Made by a program: the position numbers and the translations under genes
The notes under the pieces: model-generated
Databases searched by the model: none
Seen by the model: only the letters and a program-made list of their open reading frames with translations
Told to the model about the DNA's origin: nothing
DNA from: Glandiceps talaboti
Lineage: Eukaryota; Hemichordata; Enteropneusta; Spengelidae
Assembly: GCF_964340395.1 (NCBI RefSeq)
Contig: NC_135559.1
Location: 5,371,001-5,435,000, forward strand
Direction: 5' to 3'
DNA: 64,000 nucleotides
Part shown: in pieces, positions 24,601 through 36,100 of the stretch
Layout of the letters: every line of letters begins with the position of its first letter
Numbering within the stretch: the first letter of the stretch is position 1

Positions 24601-27600
24601 ATAGGTAATCAGGGCTCATGAATATTCAGTGTTCAACTTGAATACATTATTTCTGCTAACTCCCATGATGCAATAGTCCATAGCAAAGATGCCCAATAAA
24701 GGCACAAGGTAAACTTGGTGTTTCTCTGATATCACAAGTAAATGTAGGTGATGTAAAATCATGAGATTACTCTCCAGAATCCCATACATGTAGTTTATGA
24801 AAATGACATTATTTCCTGGCATAGCATTCCCCTTTTGTATCAAATACTAAGCACTATAGCCTCAAAGAGGTGCCATTGGGGTGGGAGATATTGCACAGAA
24901 GTTTAAAAAACAGTGGTGCCATACATTATTGCATACCTGTATGGAAATGAGTGTGTGACTATTCTGTGTCCAGGAAACCACATGAATTTCACACACAGTA
25001 ATGTGTTTTTTATTTTTGTCAAATTTCAAAAGGAATTGTTTACCGTTATTTTCAGGTCACGATGAAGAGGAGGAGGGTGATGACTCGGCTAAAATTGAGA
25101 TGCTTCATAAACGTCGTAATCTTCTAGCAAGCTTTTGTAAACTAATCGTTTTTAACGTCATTGAAATGAAAGCAGCTGCTTCTGTTTTCAAACATTACAT
25201 GAAGGTGAGTATTGGCTGTGATTTTGAGATTCTGTGTCAGATATTAACTCTTTGGTGGAGACTTTACCGGTGAACTGAGTTCCATTCTCTACTATGTCAT
25301 TTGAAAGTTTGTAATGTTATTTTGTATTTCAGTATTACAACGACTATGGTGATATCATTAAGATGACTCTAGCCAAGTCCAGGGAGATCAACAAAGTGGA
25401 CTGTGCACGTACACTTGGACTTAGTCTCTCACAGGTAGATATACTTTTAATCTGACAGTGTACTTCATACCATGATAATAGTGTCTGTCTTAGCTTGTCA
25501 AAATCAACGTCACCGATGTTATATTTCTCTGAATAGTAACAGTTGTTGAAGTCTGAGGAGCAAGACCTTATTGTACTGTTGTGTGACCCATGAATGAAGT
25601 TTATTTATGGGTCACACAACTGTACATTCAAGGAACACTTCAAATATGAAAGACTAATTAAAATGTGTTTCTATTTCTGTTCTGTTATCAGCTATTCACT
25701 GAAATGAAAGAGGAGGAAGAATTTGACCAAGACAGAGCTTCCCAACAAATGAACGCTGTCAAGGAGTTAGCTAGAAGGTTTTCGTTGACGTTTGGTTTAG
25801 ATCAAATCAAGACAAGAGATGCAGTTGCAGCATTACACAAGTACGTGTACATGTTATACCTAAAAACTTATTACGGTTACCCAACCCCCACCTAGTTTTT
25901 CACGTCTGACCCTAAACTTTTTTTACATATTTGAGAAAAAAACAATAAAATTGTGAAAATAGTGAAGTCTTGCAAGAAATAGTGGATGCGAAAATCAGTA
26001 TTTATCTATATTTATATATGTTTGTAAAATTCAACCTTGATAATTTTGTTTACAGGGAAGGAATAGTGTTTAGTTTGACACCGTTAGATAACCCGAGAGA
26101 TCCAGCAGGACCACCACCTAATATAGGTTATCTAGAAGTACTCAGTGAATTCACCAGTAAACTAATGAGACAAGACAAGAAGACTGTGTAAGTATTGAAC
26201 AATAGTGGAAAAACGCTTTGAGGAGTCACAGTTGTCAACTTCCCCTCCCCTGCTACATTTAAAATCAGTCGAGTAGAAACAAGTTGTGAGAATGAATGTT
26301 AATGGTCTCTAGGTTCATAGTTACAAGCAGTGTGCCCTCTAGTGATAGCCAAATTTTATTGCTGTGAGTCAAAATGATAAAAACTAGCATTTCTTGAGTC
26401 ACCACATAGTAAGAGATTTGAGAAAAAATTTGGTGAGTGCTCTAGAAATTGTGTGTTTCAATGGCAGTCAAATTGGCTTATAGGGCACAGTGGTTACAAG
26501 TGAAAATTTCTACTCACAGAGTCAAAAAAAAGTTCTTGGAAGCAAATCCCACATTTTTACCAGCATCGTCAGAGGTACCATAAATGATTATCTTTCTCGA
26601 CAAAACTTGTACAAACAATGTTTCTTTCATCATCTGTCTCCACAATCTTGCCAACATTGTTACATTTTCTTTATGTGACCAACCATCATCTTGGCAGTTT
26701 GTCACCAAATCATATACATTGTAACAAATTGTGCTTTTTCAGACATATCGGTGTGTTAAATTGTACATGAGTTTGAAAGAAGGGATGACGGAACAGGACA
26801 CTTCTATGCCACTAGAGGGGGCTATTCATTAAAAGGTGTGTTGTGTTTTACAAACAGGTTGTCCTATCTTGACAAGAGTTTAAAAGAAGGAATGACGGAA
26901 CAAGAAGGAGACAAGTGGCAACCAATCAAAATATACAGAAATAGTTTACTACAGGCTGACAATGTTGCTGAACAGGGAAGAGCTGCTGGTATGGCTGGCA
27001 AACCCGGCAAAGGACGTGGACAAAAAGGAAGGATAGGAGGAACTAAGAGGAAAATTCCCCTGCCAGAAGGTAATCAGTTTTTTTCATGGCAAATTTGGGC
27101 TAATTATAGGAGGAACTAAGAGGAAAATTCCCTTGCCACCAGAAGGTAATCAGTTCATAGCAGTGTTCTGGAACTAATCTCCGCTCCGGTCCTCTCCCTC
27201 TCCTCCTCCCCTCTATTGAAAATCAGTATAGAAATATTTTGAGTTGCTAGTAGTAGGTAGCTAAATTTCATGTTTTATGAAATGATGATGATAATGTTGA
27301 AAATGCCCTGACCCCATCCAGGAAGGTATGTATGCTGTACAACCAAGACTTGTGAAATCTCATACTTGAAGCATTCAGTCATCGGCCGTGAATATACCCT
27401 TTTTTCTAGCATTGAGAACACTTATCTTCACTATTTAAGTGGTCATAAAGCTTGAGAAAACTTATCTGCACTATTTAAGTGGTGATAAAGCTTCAAGAAT
27501 ATTGTTTGCATGTGACTTCTGTCTTGTCTTTGTATATCAAGTTATGAATTTGTAACAGAATGCTTGTTTCTTGTCATTTCTATGTTGTATAGATGAAAGT

Positions 27601-30600
27601 AGTACAGATAGTCAGTGGGTTGCCAAGGAACAGATGATGCAGCAACAACAGCGGCAGCAACAGCAGCAGCAACAACAACAACAAATACAGCAACATCAAC
27701 AGCAGCTACTCCACCAACAACAACAACAGCAGCAGCAGCAGATGCAGCAAACACATCACCATCAACAACAACAACACTTCCAGCAACAGTTACAACAGCA
27801 GCAGCACTATCAACAACAACAGCAACACCAACAACAACAACACAGGCACATGGTTGAACCACAGCAAGGAGCACAGCAGATCTTAGAAGCCATGGCTGGT
27901 GGTCGTCCTGTCACCAAACGACGACGAATTGAAGAAGAAGGCAGCTCAGAGAGGGGAGATGAATCATCACAAGGGTCTGAGAAAGATTTTGAGTGAGTAT
28001 TGACCTTTGACCTTTGACTTTGCTGTAAGGTCAATGGTAGCTTGTGCTTCCTTTATCAGAGGTTGACTTTGAATCAGATTTGAACTCTGACTTTTGACTC
28101 TGAAAAGGTTACCCACAGCAAGCATTGTAAATTCATACATCCAAATTAAATCAGAAGCAAGCTTTTGATATCTGACAATTCTTAACTCGCAACAACAACA
28201 ACAACAACATAATAATAAATAGCTAGGATGGACTTCAGTGTATCACAGCTTTGGTGAATCATTAATACATACATGGCGTTTGCATAATTTGCAGTAACTA
28301 TAGTAACTGCATGGTTGTGTGCATTTTCATTCATTTAACTAAATGCTGTGTTTTTAACCCGCAAAATAACATTGCTTGTAATCTCCATGTTGGGTGTGAA
28401 GGAATGGTGAATACTGTATCCCCTACTAGAGTTGTTCAGAACTTCACAGTTTTACAGTCATTTGACTCTTCTTTGCGTAAAATATCCACTTCATTATTTA
28501 GCATTGCGTTTTAAGCTACACACACACTATGAACTTGGCTACATAGCTTTAATAATATGATAACTGTTTTCACCCAACAAAATAACTAAATGTAAAAACT
28601 GTGAAGTATCTGACAGTGTCCCCTTCAGTTCTGGTTTATTTTTATTTGCTTGGTAAGGTATGTTTGCTTTGCACTGAAATCTTTTGCTTTTGAATCATTG
28701 GCTGTGTACTTTGGAATACTTCTAATTTTTCTCAGGGTTCTTTTTTTTGGAGGTTTAGTTTTATCACCTATTGTATTCTTTTAAAACTTCCAGGGAACGT
28801 TAGTGTAGGAATCAAGGTTATTTTTATAATCAGTGAGTGTTACAGAGCAGTGTGCTCGCTAATGATATCCAAATTTTGTTGTTGTGAGTCAAAATGAGAA
28901 AAACTAGGATTCCTTGTGAGTCACCACATAGTAAGAGATAGGGGAACACTAAATTTTGATGTATTACTAGAAATTGTGTGTGTCAGTGGCATGTCAAATT
29001 GGCTTAAAGGGCACACTGGTACTTACCACATAGTAAGAGATAGGGGAACACCAAATTTTGATGCATCTAGAAATTGTGTGTGTCAGTGGCACGTCAAATT
29101 GGCTTAGAGGGCACACTGGACAAGAGTAATACTATCATTTACATCACTTATGTCATGCATCCTTTAGAGGAATACTTTGTCAAAGTTTTCTCTCTTGTAT
29201 TAACTCAAATACAAGGATGTGTGTACATAATGTTACTGGGGAAATCATCATTCTGTTTAGGTATACCTCACACTGCAAAACAGAGAAAACCACTACTTCA
29301 TAATTTTCAGTAAATTATGCATGATAAGTGAAGTAAAATGATAAAATGTAAAACTCGCTGATTACTAAAATAGCTTTATTGCCTCCACTGTTATTCCCTT
29401 AAATCAAGGTGAATATTACCCAAAGTCTGTCATCTAATCTGAAAACCTGTGACCATCTCTATAAAGAACAATCCAGTGAATATTGAGTATTCCAAAGTAC
29501 CTTCTTTGTGTATGCCTGTCTTGCTTTGGTGTTGGTGATGCACTCTGTTGCTTTCCCAATGCATGTCTTGCTTTGGTGTTGGTGATGCACTCTGTTGCTT
29601 CCCTATGCATGTAATTCACATAATTGCTTCTCTTTGCATGTCATTCCACTCCTAATTGTAGATTTGATGATACCAAAGAAATCCAATCACAGTCCACTCA
29701 GCGTTCATGGCTGAACAGTCAACGTAACAGAAGATACAAAGCTAATGTTAGCTATTCTAGGAGGTCCACTAGGCTGTCTAGGTATTGCGTAAATCTTAGC
29801 TATTCTAGAGGGTCCACTAGCAGACTCTTTTGGTATTCTGAATCTTAGCTAATCTAGAGGGTCCACTTCCAGACTCTTCTGATATTCTGAATCTTAGCTA
29901 TTCTAGGAGGTCCACTAGGCTCTCTAGGTATTGTGTAAATCTTAGCTATTCTAGGCGGTCCACTAGACTCCCTAGGTGTTACATAAATCTTAGCTATTCT
30001 AGGAGGTCCACTAGACTATTGTTAATCTATTTTGGAGGGCCTCTAGCTCTGTATTCTAGGGAGGTTGCTAGACTCCCTAGGTATTCTGAAAAATATAAAG
30101 TTTCATAAGTTATTCGTTAGATATTTCCTTCTTTTTGCGGTGTTTATTCATGCTCCTTGCCAATCAGATAAACAAGTTTCATGTGAATAGTTCGATTTTC
30201 TGATAATATGGACTGATTTCATAATTCATTTTTATCTGATAGCTGTGTCATTATGTGTCTTTATTTGTGATTGAAAACATGGTATGTATTTAGCCTTTCA
30301 GCAAGTATTTGTTGATACACATCATTCAAAGACTGTTATTGGCAAATCCAATTCCAAAATGAAATACTAACATTCAAATAGATCAAACAAATATACCACA
30401 ATATTCAAATTTGAAAAACTCGTAACTAACAGAGTATTTCACAGAAACTGTTCTCCCAAGTTGTAATAATACTCAAAATTCAGGTTATCTTGAGTGACAA
30501 CATTTTATAAAAACAGACAAACAAGAAAAAACCATATTCAATAAATCATAACATTACAAAATGAAAAACAGAAGGAGTTTATATCATAATTTTATTTCAA

Positions 30601-33059
30601 AGTCGTTGCACAAGCTTAGTTTAAAATTAAATGTTTTTCATCAGTTGAAAATAATAACTTAAAATCAACGGATTTCTGTATAACTCAAAACTTCATATGT
30701 AAAGACTCCATTCAGGTATCTAATCCCATATAATCACATGCAAGTGTTCTTTTTGCAGTGAATTTGACCTACATGACAATCAAAATCAAGCTATTAAATA
30801 AATAAAAAATAAACGAAAAGCCAACAATAACATTGACTTATGCCCCTGAATTCAATCATAATCATGTCCATGTTAAACCACATGAAATGTTGTGTAGTGA
30901 TCATAGCATACATGTCTACATTTGTAGGGGTCGTGCTGCATTGCAACACGAAGAAGAGGAGGAAGATGACGACGAGGATGAAATTGAGGAGGAGAGTTCA
31001 GAGGAGGAAGGACAGGTGAGAAACAGAATATACTATCAAATCATTGTAACATGTCATAATTAAAAAGCAACTTATGGTGTTTGGAAGCTGGAAAAGTATG
31101 ACACACATGTATGTGTAGTACTCATACCAACAAGGGTTTTGCTATGGTTTTAGAACCCCCAGAAATAAATGTAGAGGGAGTCGCTGTAATGATAACAATG
31201 ATTTTCAGAACCCTACAAACCCTAATAAAGAAAAAGGGAGAATTAAATTAATTTGTATGTTGTTAACCACAACTGCTTATAATGTACAAAAGCTGAAAAA
31301 GTAAGACATATGTATTCACGACAAATAATATTAGAACCTCAGATACAGATATAAGGAGAGTATTATTGTCCCCCTAGTTTGGCATCAAACCATATCATTT
31401 ACTGGTTAAACTTATAAATAAACCAAATAGTATATAAACCAAACAGTAGTCCACTTTATTACAGGTTCTAGTTCATTGAAAGTTAGCAATAATAGTCATG
31501 TCTTTTAATAGTTAACACCATGCTGTGTAGCTTTTACTGTATGTTAAGTACTTTGAAATCTTACTGTTTAGAAGCCTAGTCCAGTTCCAACCCCAACACC
31601 AACACCAACACCGATACTTCAGCCAAGACGTAAAATGGTCAGGAGACGTAGACAGCGTATACTTATACCGAATCCTTTTGATGAGGTCCTAGATATCCAA
31701 GATAACAGTGTAGGTCTAGTATAGAGACAAATGATAGAGATGTTATGAAGTTCTTATATTTATAAGGTTTTTTTGTAGACATTTTAATCACCACATAGAG
31801 CCCTATCATATATATGAATGGGCCTTTGTGCATTCTCTGTTCATTTATTAAATTGTTTAACTTTTAAAGTTGGTTTTCAATTCATTTTAATTTGTGTTAA
31901 GTTTGTTTTCAATTTGCATGCTTATTTGAATATTTATGTGATAGCATTAGTTTATATGAAATCTAACAATAGACCTTTATGCTGGACAGCGCCCTCTATT
32001 GATATAACATAACATTTGATAGCCTGCCTACCTATTTGCATGATTGCAGGCATATTCATATGATAGCATTAGTTTATTTGAAATCTGGCAATAGACCTTT
32101 ATGGTGGACAGTGCCCTCTGTTGATATAACATAACATTTGATAGCCTGCTTACCTATTTGCATGATTGCAGGCATATTTATATAACATGTCTAGCAATAA
32201 AATTGCTTGTTTGATTTTATCTGGACAACAAAAGTTAACAGGAATGAGTCTTTGAAATATTCTTTAATGATGCTAACAAGAGGTGACTTATTTATAGTCT
32301 ACCAAAAAAAAGTCAACTCTGATGGAAAAAAATATTGTATTACAATTGGTATGTCTGATATCATAACCAAGGTATGAATTCCATATTTTTTTATCAACGT
32401 TTACAACTTGACTTGTACTCCTTACAATGTACCGGATTTAATAGTGACTGATTAGCCACCATGTGTCAGCACTATTCGAGAATATTAAAAGTCTAATTAC
32501 TTGTAAACTGTAGCAACTGTTTATTTTTAAAAGCTGAGATGGTTTTATCTTTTCTCAGTTTATTTTGATGTTGAGTGAAGGCCTTACTTTGAAAGAAACT
32601 CCATTTTGTTTCAAGAGAATGTACATTTGTATGTACTACCTCACCAACTGTAGAAGAATCCCCCCCCCCCATAAGGAGTAGTTTAGTCCGATTGTCTTGT
32701 TACATAGTAACAATGAATACATATACATTTCTACCTCACCATTCCGTAGGTACTACGGATCACGTGAGATAGTGTTTATGTGCCCACAAGTCAATGCGTT
32801 AGTATTACCGCAAGTCTAAACACTACGATTGTTTGGGCTCTGTTTCAAAATCTGTAAGTTTGTGGGTTCTGCCCGACAGACACGAAACAGAGCTTTCAAT
32901 TTAATAGTCTAGTAATTGTAGAAGTGCGAAACTCTGAGTAAAGACTTATAACATCCGTATACCTTGGATTAAGTCTACATGTGTTTTTATGTATTTATTT
33001 GTTTACTTATTTATTTATTTATTTTTCTTCCTCAGGAGGAAATGGACACAGGCTACTAA
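12439..33059 (+). CDS. STAG: Cohesin subunit STAG1/2 (SA/stromalin), 26 coding exons
   Basis: Exons: 12439-12623, 13771-13861, 14600-14722, 15195-15374, 15881-16085, 16680-16905, 17651-17774, 18345-18523, 18834-19047, 19829-19943, 20087-20190, 20555-20650, 21314-21463, 21968-22108, 22777-22847, 23368-23533, 24098-24353, 25056-25204, 25333-25434, 25692-25840, 26056-26187, 26858-27069, 27593-27992, 30928-31015, 31572-31709, 33036-33059. They total 4020 nt (1339 aa); every phase matches. Residues about 205-290 match the STAG domain ([40 protein letters not shown]). The stromalin conservative domain is about 331-416 ([34 protein letters not shown]). HEAT-type helices follow. The tail has polyglutamine (about 1135-1215) and an acidic stretch. 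In known animals this protein binds RAD21 in the cohesin ring and acts in sister-chromatid cohesion and loop formation with CTCF. The Ala-rich N-terminus and polyQ are lineage features. Single gene equivalent to vertebrate STAG1/STAG2. Confidence 0.97.
13180..13757 (+). repeat. 36-bp minisatellite, 16 units, in STAG intron 1
   Basis: The unit is about TGTCACATTGTGATATTT followed by TATCAAGTTTATAA and a TG-rich joint. Each unit holds the palindrome TCACA-T-TGTGA. Because 36 is a multiple of three, several frames stay open on both strands; these are not genes. The last unit ends 13 bp before the exon at 13771. Confidence 0.93.
14829..15082 (+). mobile_element. Inverted-repeat element (MITE-like), copy 2 of 4
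   Basis: A 254-bp copy in a STAG intron with intact 17-bp inverted ends and the same interior as the others. Its length is identical to copy 1, which suggests spread as a defined unit. Non-coding and non-autonomous. Confidence 0.85.
15505..15765 (+). repeat. Dispersed repeat, copy A
   Basis: About 260 bp starting GTAGCGGCCACACCACCACG and ending near TGTGACATTGTGTGGTCGTC. The ends are roughly inverted to one another. A diverged relative lies at 23010-23300. Non-coding, in a STAG intron. Confidence 0.65.
16884..17293 (+). repeat. 54-56 bp tandem repeat carrying copies of a STAG 5' splice site
   Basis: Seven units each contain ACAGATACAGGTAAAGT, with GTAAAG starting at 16906, 16960, 17016, 17072, 17128, 17184 and 17240. 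The first is the true exon end. A final degraded unit (AATATAGGCTG) has lost the site. Confidence 0.93.
18697..18822 (+). mobile_element. Solo arm related to the foldback element
   Basis: The stretch beginning GGGAACACCACTCCAGGAA follows the left arm of the 24.4 kb foldback element through CTGGAGAGTCATTTCTTGAT and ATCACCTACAATTACTTGGG. It ends about 12 bp before the 3' splice site of the STAG exon at 18834, so it may have influenced that acceptor. Confidence 0.6.
21470..21712 (+). repeat. GT-rich microsatellite region with local duplication
   Basis: Two GT/GGTG-rich blocks (21470-21533, 21597-21712) flank a fragment GGTTGGAAAAATACCTGGAT that resembles the preceding STAG exon text (GGTTGGAAAAACATTTGGAT at about 21394). 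A small exon-derived duplication is therefore likely here too. Confidence 0.7.
23010..23300 (+). repeat. Dispersed repeat, copy B
   Basis: Same order of motifs as the 15.5 kb copy (GTAGCGGTCACAC, ATCAACTTATCAACATCTCA, AGAAGTGCGAAAATGA, TTCAGCAATCACA, GACATTGTGAGATCGTCCCT) with moderate divergence. In a STAG intron. Confidence 0.65.
23630..23745 (+). repeat. (GC)n-(GT)n alternating purine-pyrimidine tract
   Basis: About ten GC dinucleotides followed by GT-rich sequence with GGAT inserts, in a STAG intron. This composition favours Z-DNA. Confidence 0.85.
24378..24832. mobile_element. Foldback element, about 455 bp, in a STAG intron
   Basis: Two arms of about 200-215 bp are near-complementary. 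The left arm starts GGGAACAGCACTCCAGGAA; the right arm ends TTTCCTGGCATAGCATTCCC. The arms meet near 24.59 kb around sequence containing CTCATGAATATTCAGT and its complement. This is typical of a foldback transposon or large-hairpin MITE. Related single-arm pieces lie at about 18697-18822 and 61860-61940. Confidence 0.75.
25573..25625. other. 19-bp inverted repeat (hairpin) in a STAG intron
   Basis: GTACTGTTGTGTGACCCAT and the complement of ATGGGTCACACAACTGTAC pair with one mismatch across a 15-nt loop. Confidence 0.7.
25877..25995 (+). repeat. Dispersed repeat shared with 48.44 kb, copy A
   Basis: ACCCCCACCTAGTTTTTCA through GTGAAGTCTTGCAAGAAATA and GTGGATGC matches 48440-48545 closely. AT-rich, non-coding. 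Confidence 0.65.
26329..26490 (+). repeat. Dispersed repeat related to 28.85-29.12 kb
   Basis: Contains GTGTGCCCTCTAGTGATA, GTGAGTCAAAATGATAAAAA, CACCACATAGTAAGAGAT and AAATTGTGTGTTTCAATGGC. The last three motifs recur, with small changes, twice at 28.85-29.12 kb. Confidence 0.6.
27033..27152 (+). repeat. Direct duplication of a STAG exon end and donor
   Basis: ATAGGAGGAACTAAGAGG ... AGAAGGTAATCAGTT occurs at 27033-27078 and again from 27106, with a 3-bp insertion in the second. The true exon ends at 27069; the copy has its own GTAATC at 27146. Confidence 0.85.
27635..27850 (+). repeat. (CAG/CAA)n coding for polyglutamine in STAG
   Basis: Mixed CAG and CAA codons with scattered His and Met codons, inside the exon 27593-27992. 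The antisense and +1 frames give Val/Ala- and Thr-rich open frames that are shadows. Confidence 0.9.
28845..29120 (+). repeat. Dispersed repeat with internal duplication
   Basis: Relative of the 26.3 kb repeat. The part ACCACATAGTAAGAGATAGG to GGGCACACTGG occurs twice in tandem here (about 28922-29010 and 29027-29120). In a large STAG intron. Confidence 0.6.
29740..30090 (+). repeat. Degenerate minisatellite (TTAGCTATTCTAGGAGG family)
   Basis: About six diverged units of roughly 55-60 bp, each with TAGCTATTCTAG, GGTCCACTAG and CTCTAGGTATT. In a large STAG intron. A small separate duplication of GTCTTGCTTTGGTGTTGGTG lies at 29518-29602. Confidence 0.75.
31572..31724 (+). other. Alternative STAG C-terminus by read-through of a donor
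   Basis: If the donor after 31709 is not spliced, the frame stays open for four more codons (VGLV) and stops at 31722-31724. That would give a protein ending NSVGLV instead of NSEEMDTGY. The normal splice joins to the 24-nt terminal coding exon at 33036. This is seen in sequence only, and use of the alternative end is inferred. Confidence 0.35.
31925..32180 (+). repeat. 122-bp tandem duplication
   Basis: Two copies at about 122-bp spacing share TGATAGCATTAGTTTAT, AATAGACCTTTATG, AGCCTGCCTACCTATTTGCA and GCAGGCATATT. It lies in the last STAG intron. Nothing coding. Confidence 0.8.
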
Positions 33060-33115
33060 ATATCTCAACTGTTGGCTGAAAATATAATGTATGATCTGTT
33101 GGATCCCTAAGTTGA

Positions 33116-33121
33116 AATAAA
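33116..33121 (+). promoter_or_regulatory. Polyadenylation signal of STAG
   Basis: Canonical AATAAA lies 57 nt after the stop codon and is followed by a GT-rich stretch (GTGTGTTGTATGTCTGT), the usual arrangement of a cleavage site and downstream element. It would give a very short 3' UTR; longer isoforms are possible. Confidence 0.7.
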
Positions 33122-36100
33122 GTGTGTTGTATGTCTGTAACTGGTGTCTTGTGTTCTCATCATACTAGTGTCCGTGTATGTTGACAACTTCCAATATAAG
33201 TGTCCTCAGTTTATTTTGTACCTCATATGCTCAAAAACTTGTAGAGTTATACCAACTTTCGCTGTAAATATATATTTTAACGCTTTTATTATTCTCTGGT
33301 TTTCAACAAGTAATTAGCTGTAATTTATAGAATTTGTTTGGTTATGTTAATGTGGTACCTTTACTTGGTTCAACTCATTCAGTGCCCAGTTTTAGATTAA
33401 GATTAATATTTTGGTTTGAAACACAATTGTCTGGCAAATCTTAAGTAAAAATTGGTCCCAAACAAAAGAATAATCTTGATTCAACAATAGATGGCAGCAT
33501 TTGAACAATAAAATTGGTCAGATTCCATAAATGAGAAACAAATGAATGGAACCAAGCTAATTTGATTGTTAGAATGGTGAGCATAAAACATTTAACTTTA
33601 TACCCTGCCAACTAGCATCAACTGTGGTTGTGTATTCCTGTTTACAGACAACAAAAATGCTGTATTACAGGGTTGTAAACATGCTAAGCAAACTCAAGAA
33701 GAGCTGTAATGGTAGTATTCTAAACATAGTTTGACTTTTTTGACAGTTGTGCTGTAACTTGTAAGAATGTTAGTATTTTATCTTCCAAGTTAGCTGGTTA
33801 AACTTCATTGTTCAACAATCTTAAGCAGCTTAAGGGGTACTTTGAATAAAATTTATTTTTTAAATTTGACCCAGGAAACATTGCTGAGTTGAATATTTGT
33901 AATAAACAGATGTAAAGGACCATAATTTATGTACGCAGAGTATTCTGTTCACATGACTCCAAAATATGAAAAATAAAAATAATAAATTTATTAGAAATAA
34001 CAAGTTATGTTAATTTTTTTTATTTTTGTTCGCTTTCAAATTACCAGAATATTTCTAAGGCATACATACTGTGCCAGGTAACACATGTGGTAACATGCAA
34101 AGTGTTAATGAAATTCAAATAAATTTGCATATTGGTTTTACTTATACCAGGTGGTCAGCTGTATATCTGTATACTTCACTGTAGAATTCATTTATGAATG
34201 GAATCAAAGCTTTCAGAGGAATGATTAAATACAGAACAAAGGGGGTAGGAAGACTTAAAAAGGTGTCCATTGAAGCGATTAAGGACTACAATGGGGGGGG
34301 GGGGGGGTTCTTGGTTACTTTACAAGAACACACTTTTAGTTATTAAAATTGGATACCATTAATTTTCGTGATACATGTTACAACAAATGGAGATGTAAAA
34401 GTTGTGTTTATTATTGAAAAAAAAAGATTAGATAAAGTGACATTTTTGTGAGTGGTGTCAAATTCACTAAAGGTGTAACTTTGTAAAAACTTCAGGATTT
34501 TGCGTTGTAGTTTGGTGCAGGAGATATCCACAATATATCGATAGATATGTGTTGTAGTTCACACAGAGAGTACTGGATAGACAGTACATACAATGCAGAT
34601 TTAATGTTCCAACTTGACCATCACTTGGCAAAAGTCATTACTGGTAAGGTTGGTAAAATCTACCCCAGTTCATCAGGCACTGTGGTACCCTTCCATAAGT
34701 ATGGCACAGTATATACTGTGAGACATCCACTGAACAATGAATGAGGGACAAGTTTCAACTTGATGTTTCTCGGTAATTATGCGTAATGTAAATCATGTCA
34801 AATCATGAAATGACTTTCCAGAACACGATTTGTACGAAAATGATTTTGTTTCCTGCATTGGCATATACAGTTTTATCTTGAAACTGATAAAAATGTATAT
34901 CAAAACTAGACAACTGTATTTCAAATTAATACAAGTTTCTTCCAGGTGTGCCAGGTACGTGTGTCATTCAGTGTGTCTTCTGTCCGTCTCAAAGAAAACG
35001 ATGAAGGACATGCTAACAACACATCCATAGTATGATCTCTTGTGTTTTTACTTCAAGATTAAAGATGACAATTGGATCAATAACATTAGAACAAATTTAT
35101 TATTTATGTGATTGCAGAAAAGATGCCTTTAGAATTTTGTTAGATTTTATCTCATCGCCAACAAAAACCCAGAAATCCAACTTGCTCTCCTGTACTTTTG
35201 ACAACTTTATAAGTATAACCACCATATGTACATTAACACTACATGAGAACCATTCGTTTACGAAAAATCAACTCACTTTGTTGAATTTGACAACACTTAC
35301 ATGTGACACAGAAATATTTTTAGTAAGTAGATTGTTTTGTATTCAGTATTTAAGAAATAAAATCATTCCATTTCAAACAGACAGTGAATTTCTGTTTTCG
35401 TTTCTTTTAATGGTAATGTCTGTTTCTGTAGACTTGAAGACATTGTCACGTTGTCCAGCCCTATCAGGCTTGTAAACTTCGGACTGATAGCTGACAATGG
35501 AGACTTTAAGATATTGTCACGTTGTCCTGCCCTATCAGGCTTGTAGTATTAAACTTCGGACTGATAGCTGACAATGGAGACTTTAAGATATGTCACGTTG
35601 TCCTGCCCTATCGGTCTTCTAAACTTCGGAGTGGTAGCTGATAATGTGGCATGAACATCATATCTTGCAGACTAGTCTCACGGAATTGTAATATGGTAAA
35701 CTATCATATATCCTGTATGTCTTCCAATGCAATTCAATGTACCCCACCTAGACAATAATTTTCCGTATCACACCCTAGCACACTTTGCCTAAATATGGCA
35801 AGTGGCGCACTTATCGATGTCTGTTTGCTCAGTGATTTGGCTTTGTTGATTTCTTCACTATTTTTAGGAATAGAATAATATTTCAGTACCATTTTATGTG
35901 ATTCAAATGATGTTCCCATGCCAATAGATGGGGTATATGACAGTTTACAGGCCAAACTTAAGTCAAGCCCTTCCACATTACAACCTTGGTTTGCAAAACC
36001 CATATCTGGGCCATTACATAAAAAGTAATATACCTTATAGAAGGAATTTACATATGAATTACTTGGAGGGGGGATATAATAGTGATATTCAACCATGTGT

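Noticed and set aside
27542-27874. Val/Ala-rich open frame antisense to the polyQ exon
   Set aside because: A shadow of the CAG/CAA tract inside a well-supported STAG exon.
29662-29726. Possible cassette exon of STAG with TTGTAG acceptor and CAAC|GTAACA donor
   Set aside because: Vertebrate STAG genes have an alternative exon at the equivalent place. Here the end phase (1) does not match the next exon, which needs phase 2, and the peptide shows no resemblance.
35032-35475. 147-codon open frame, plus strand, intergenic
   Set aside because: No known motif, AT-rich codon choice like its surroundings, and it runs into a three-copy tandem repeat.
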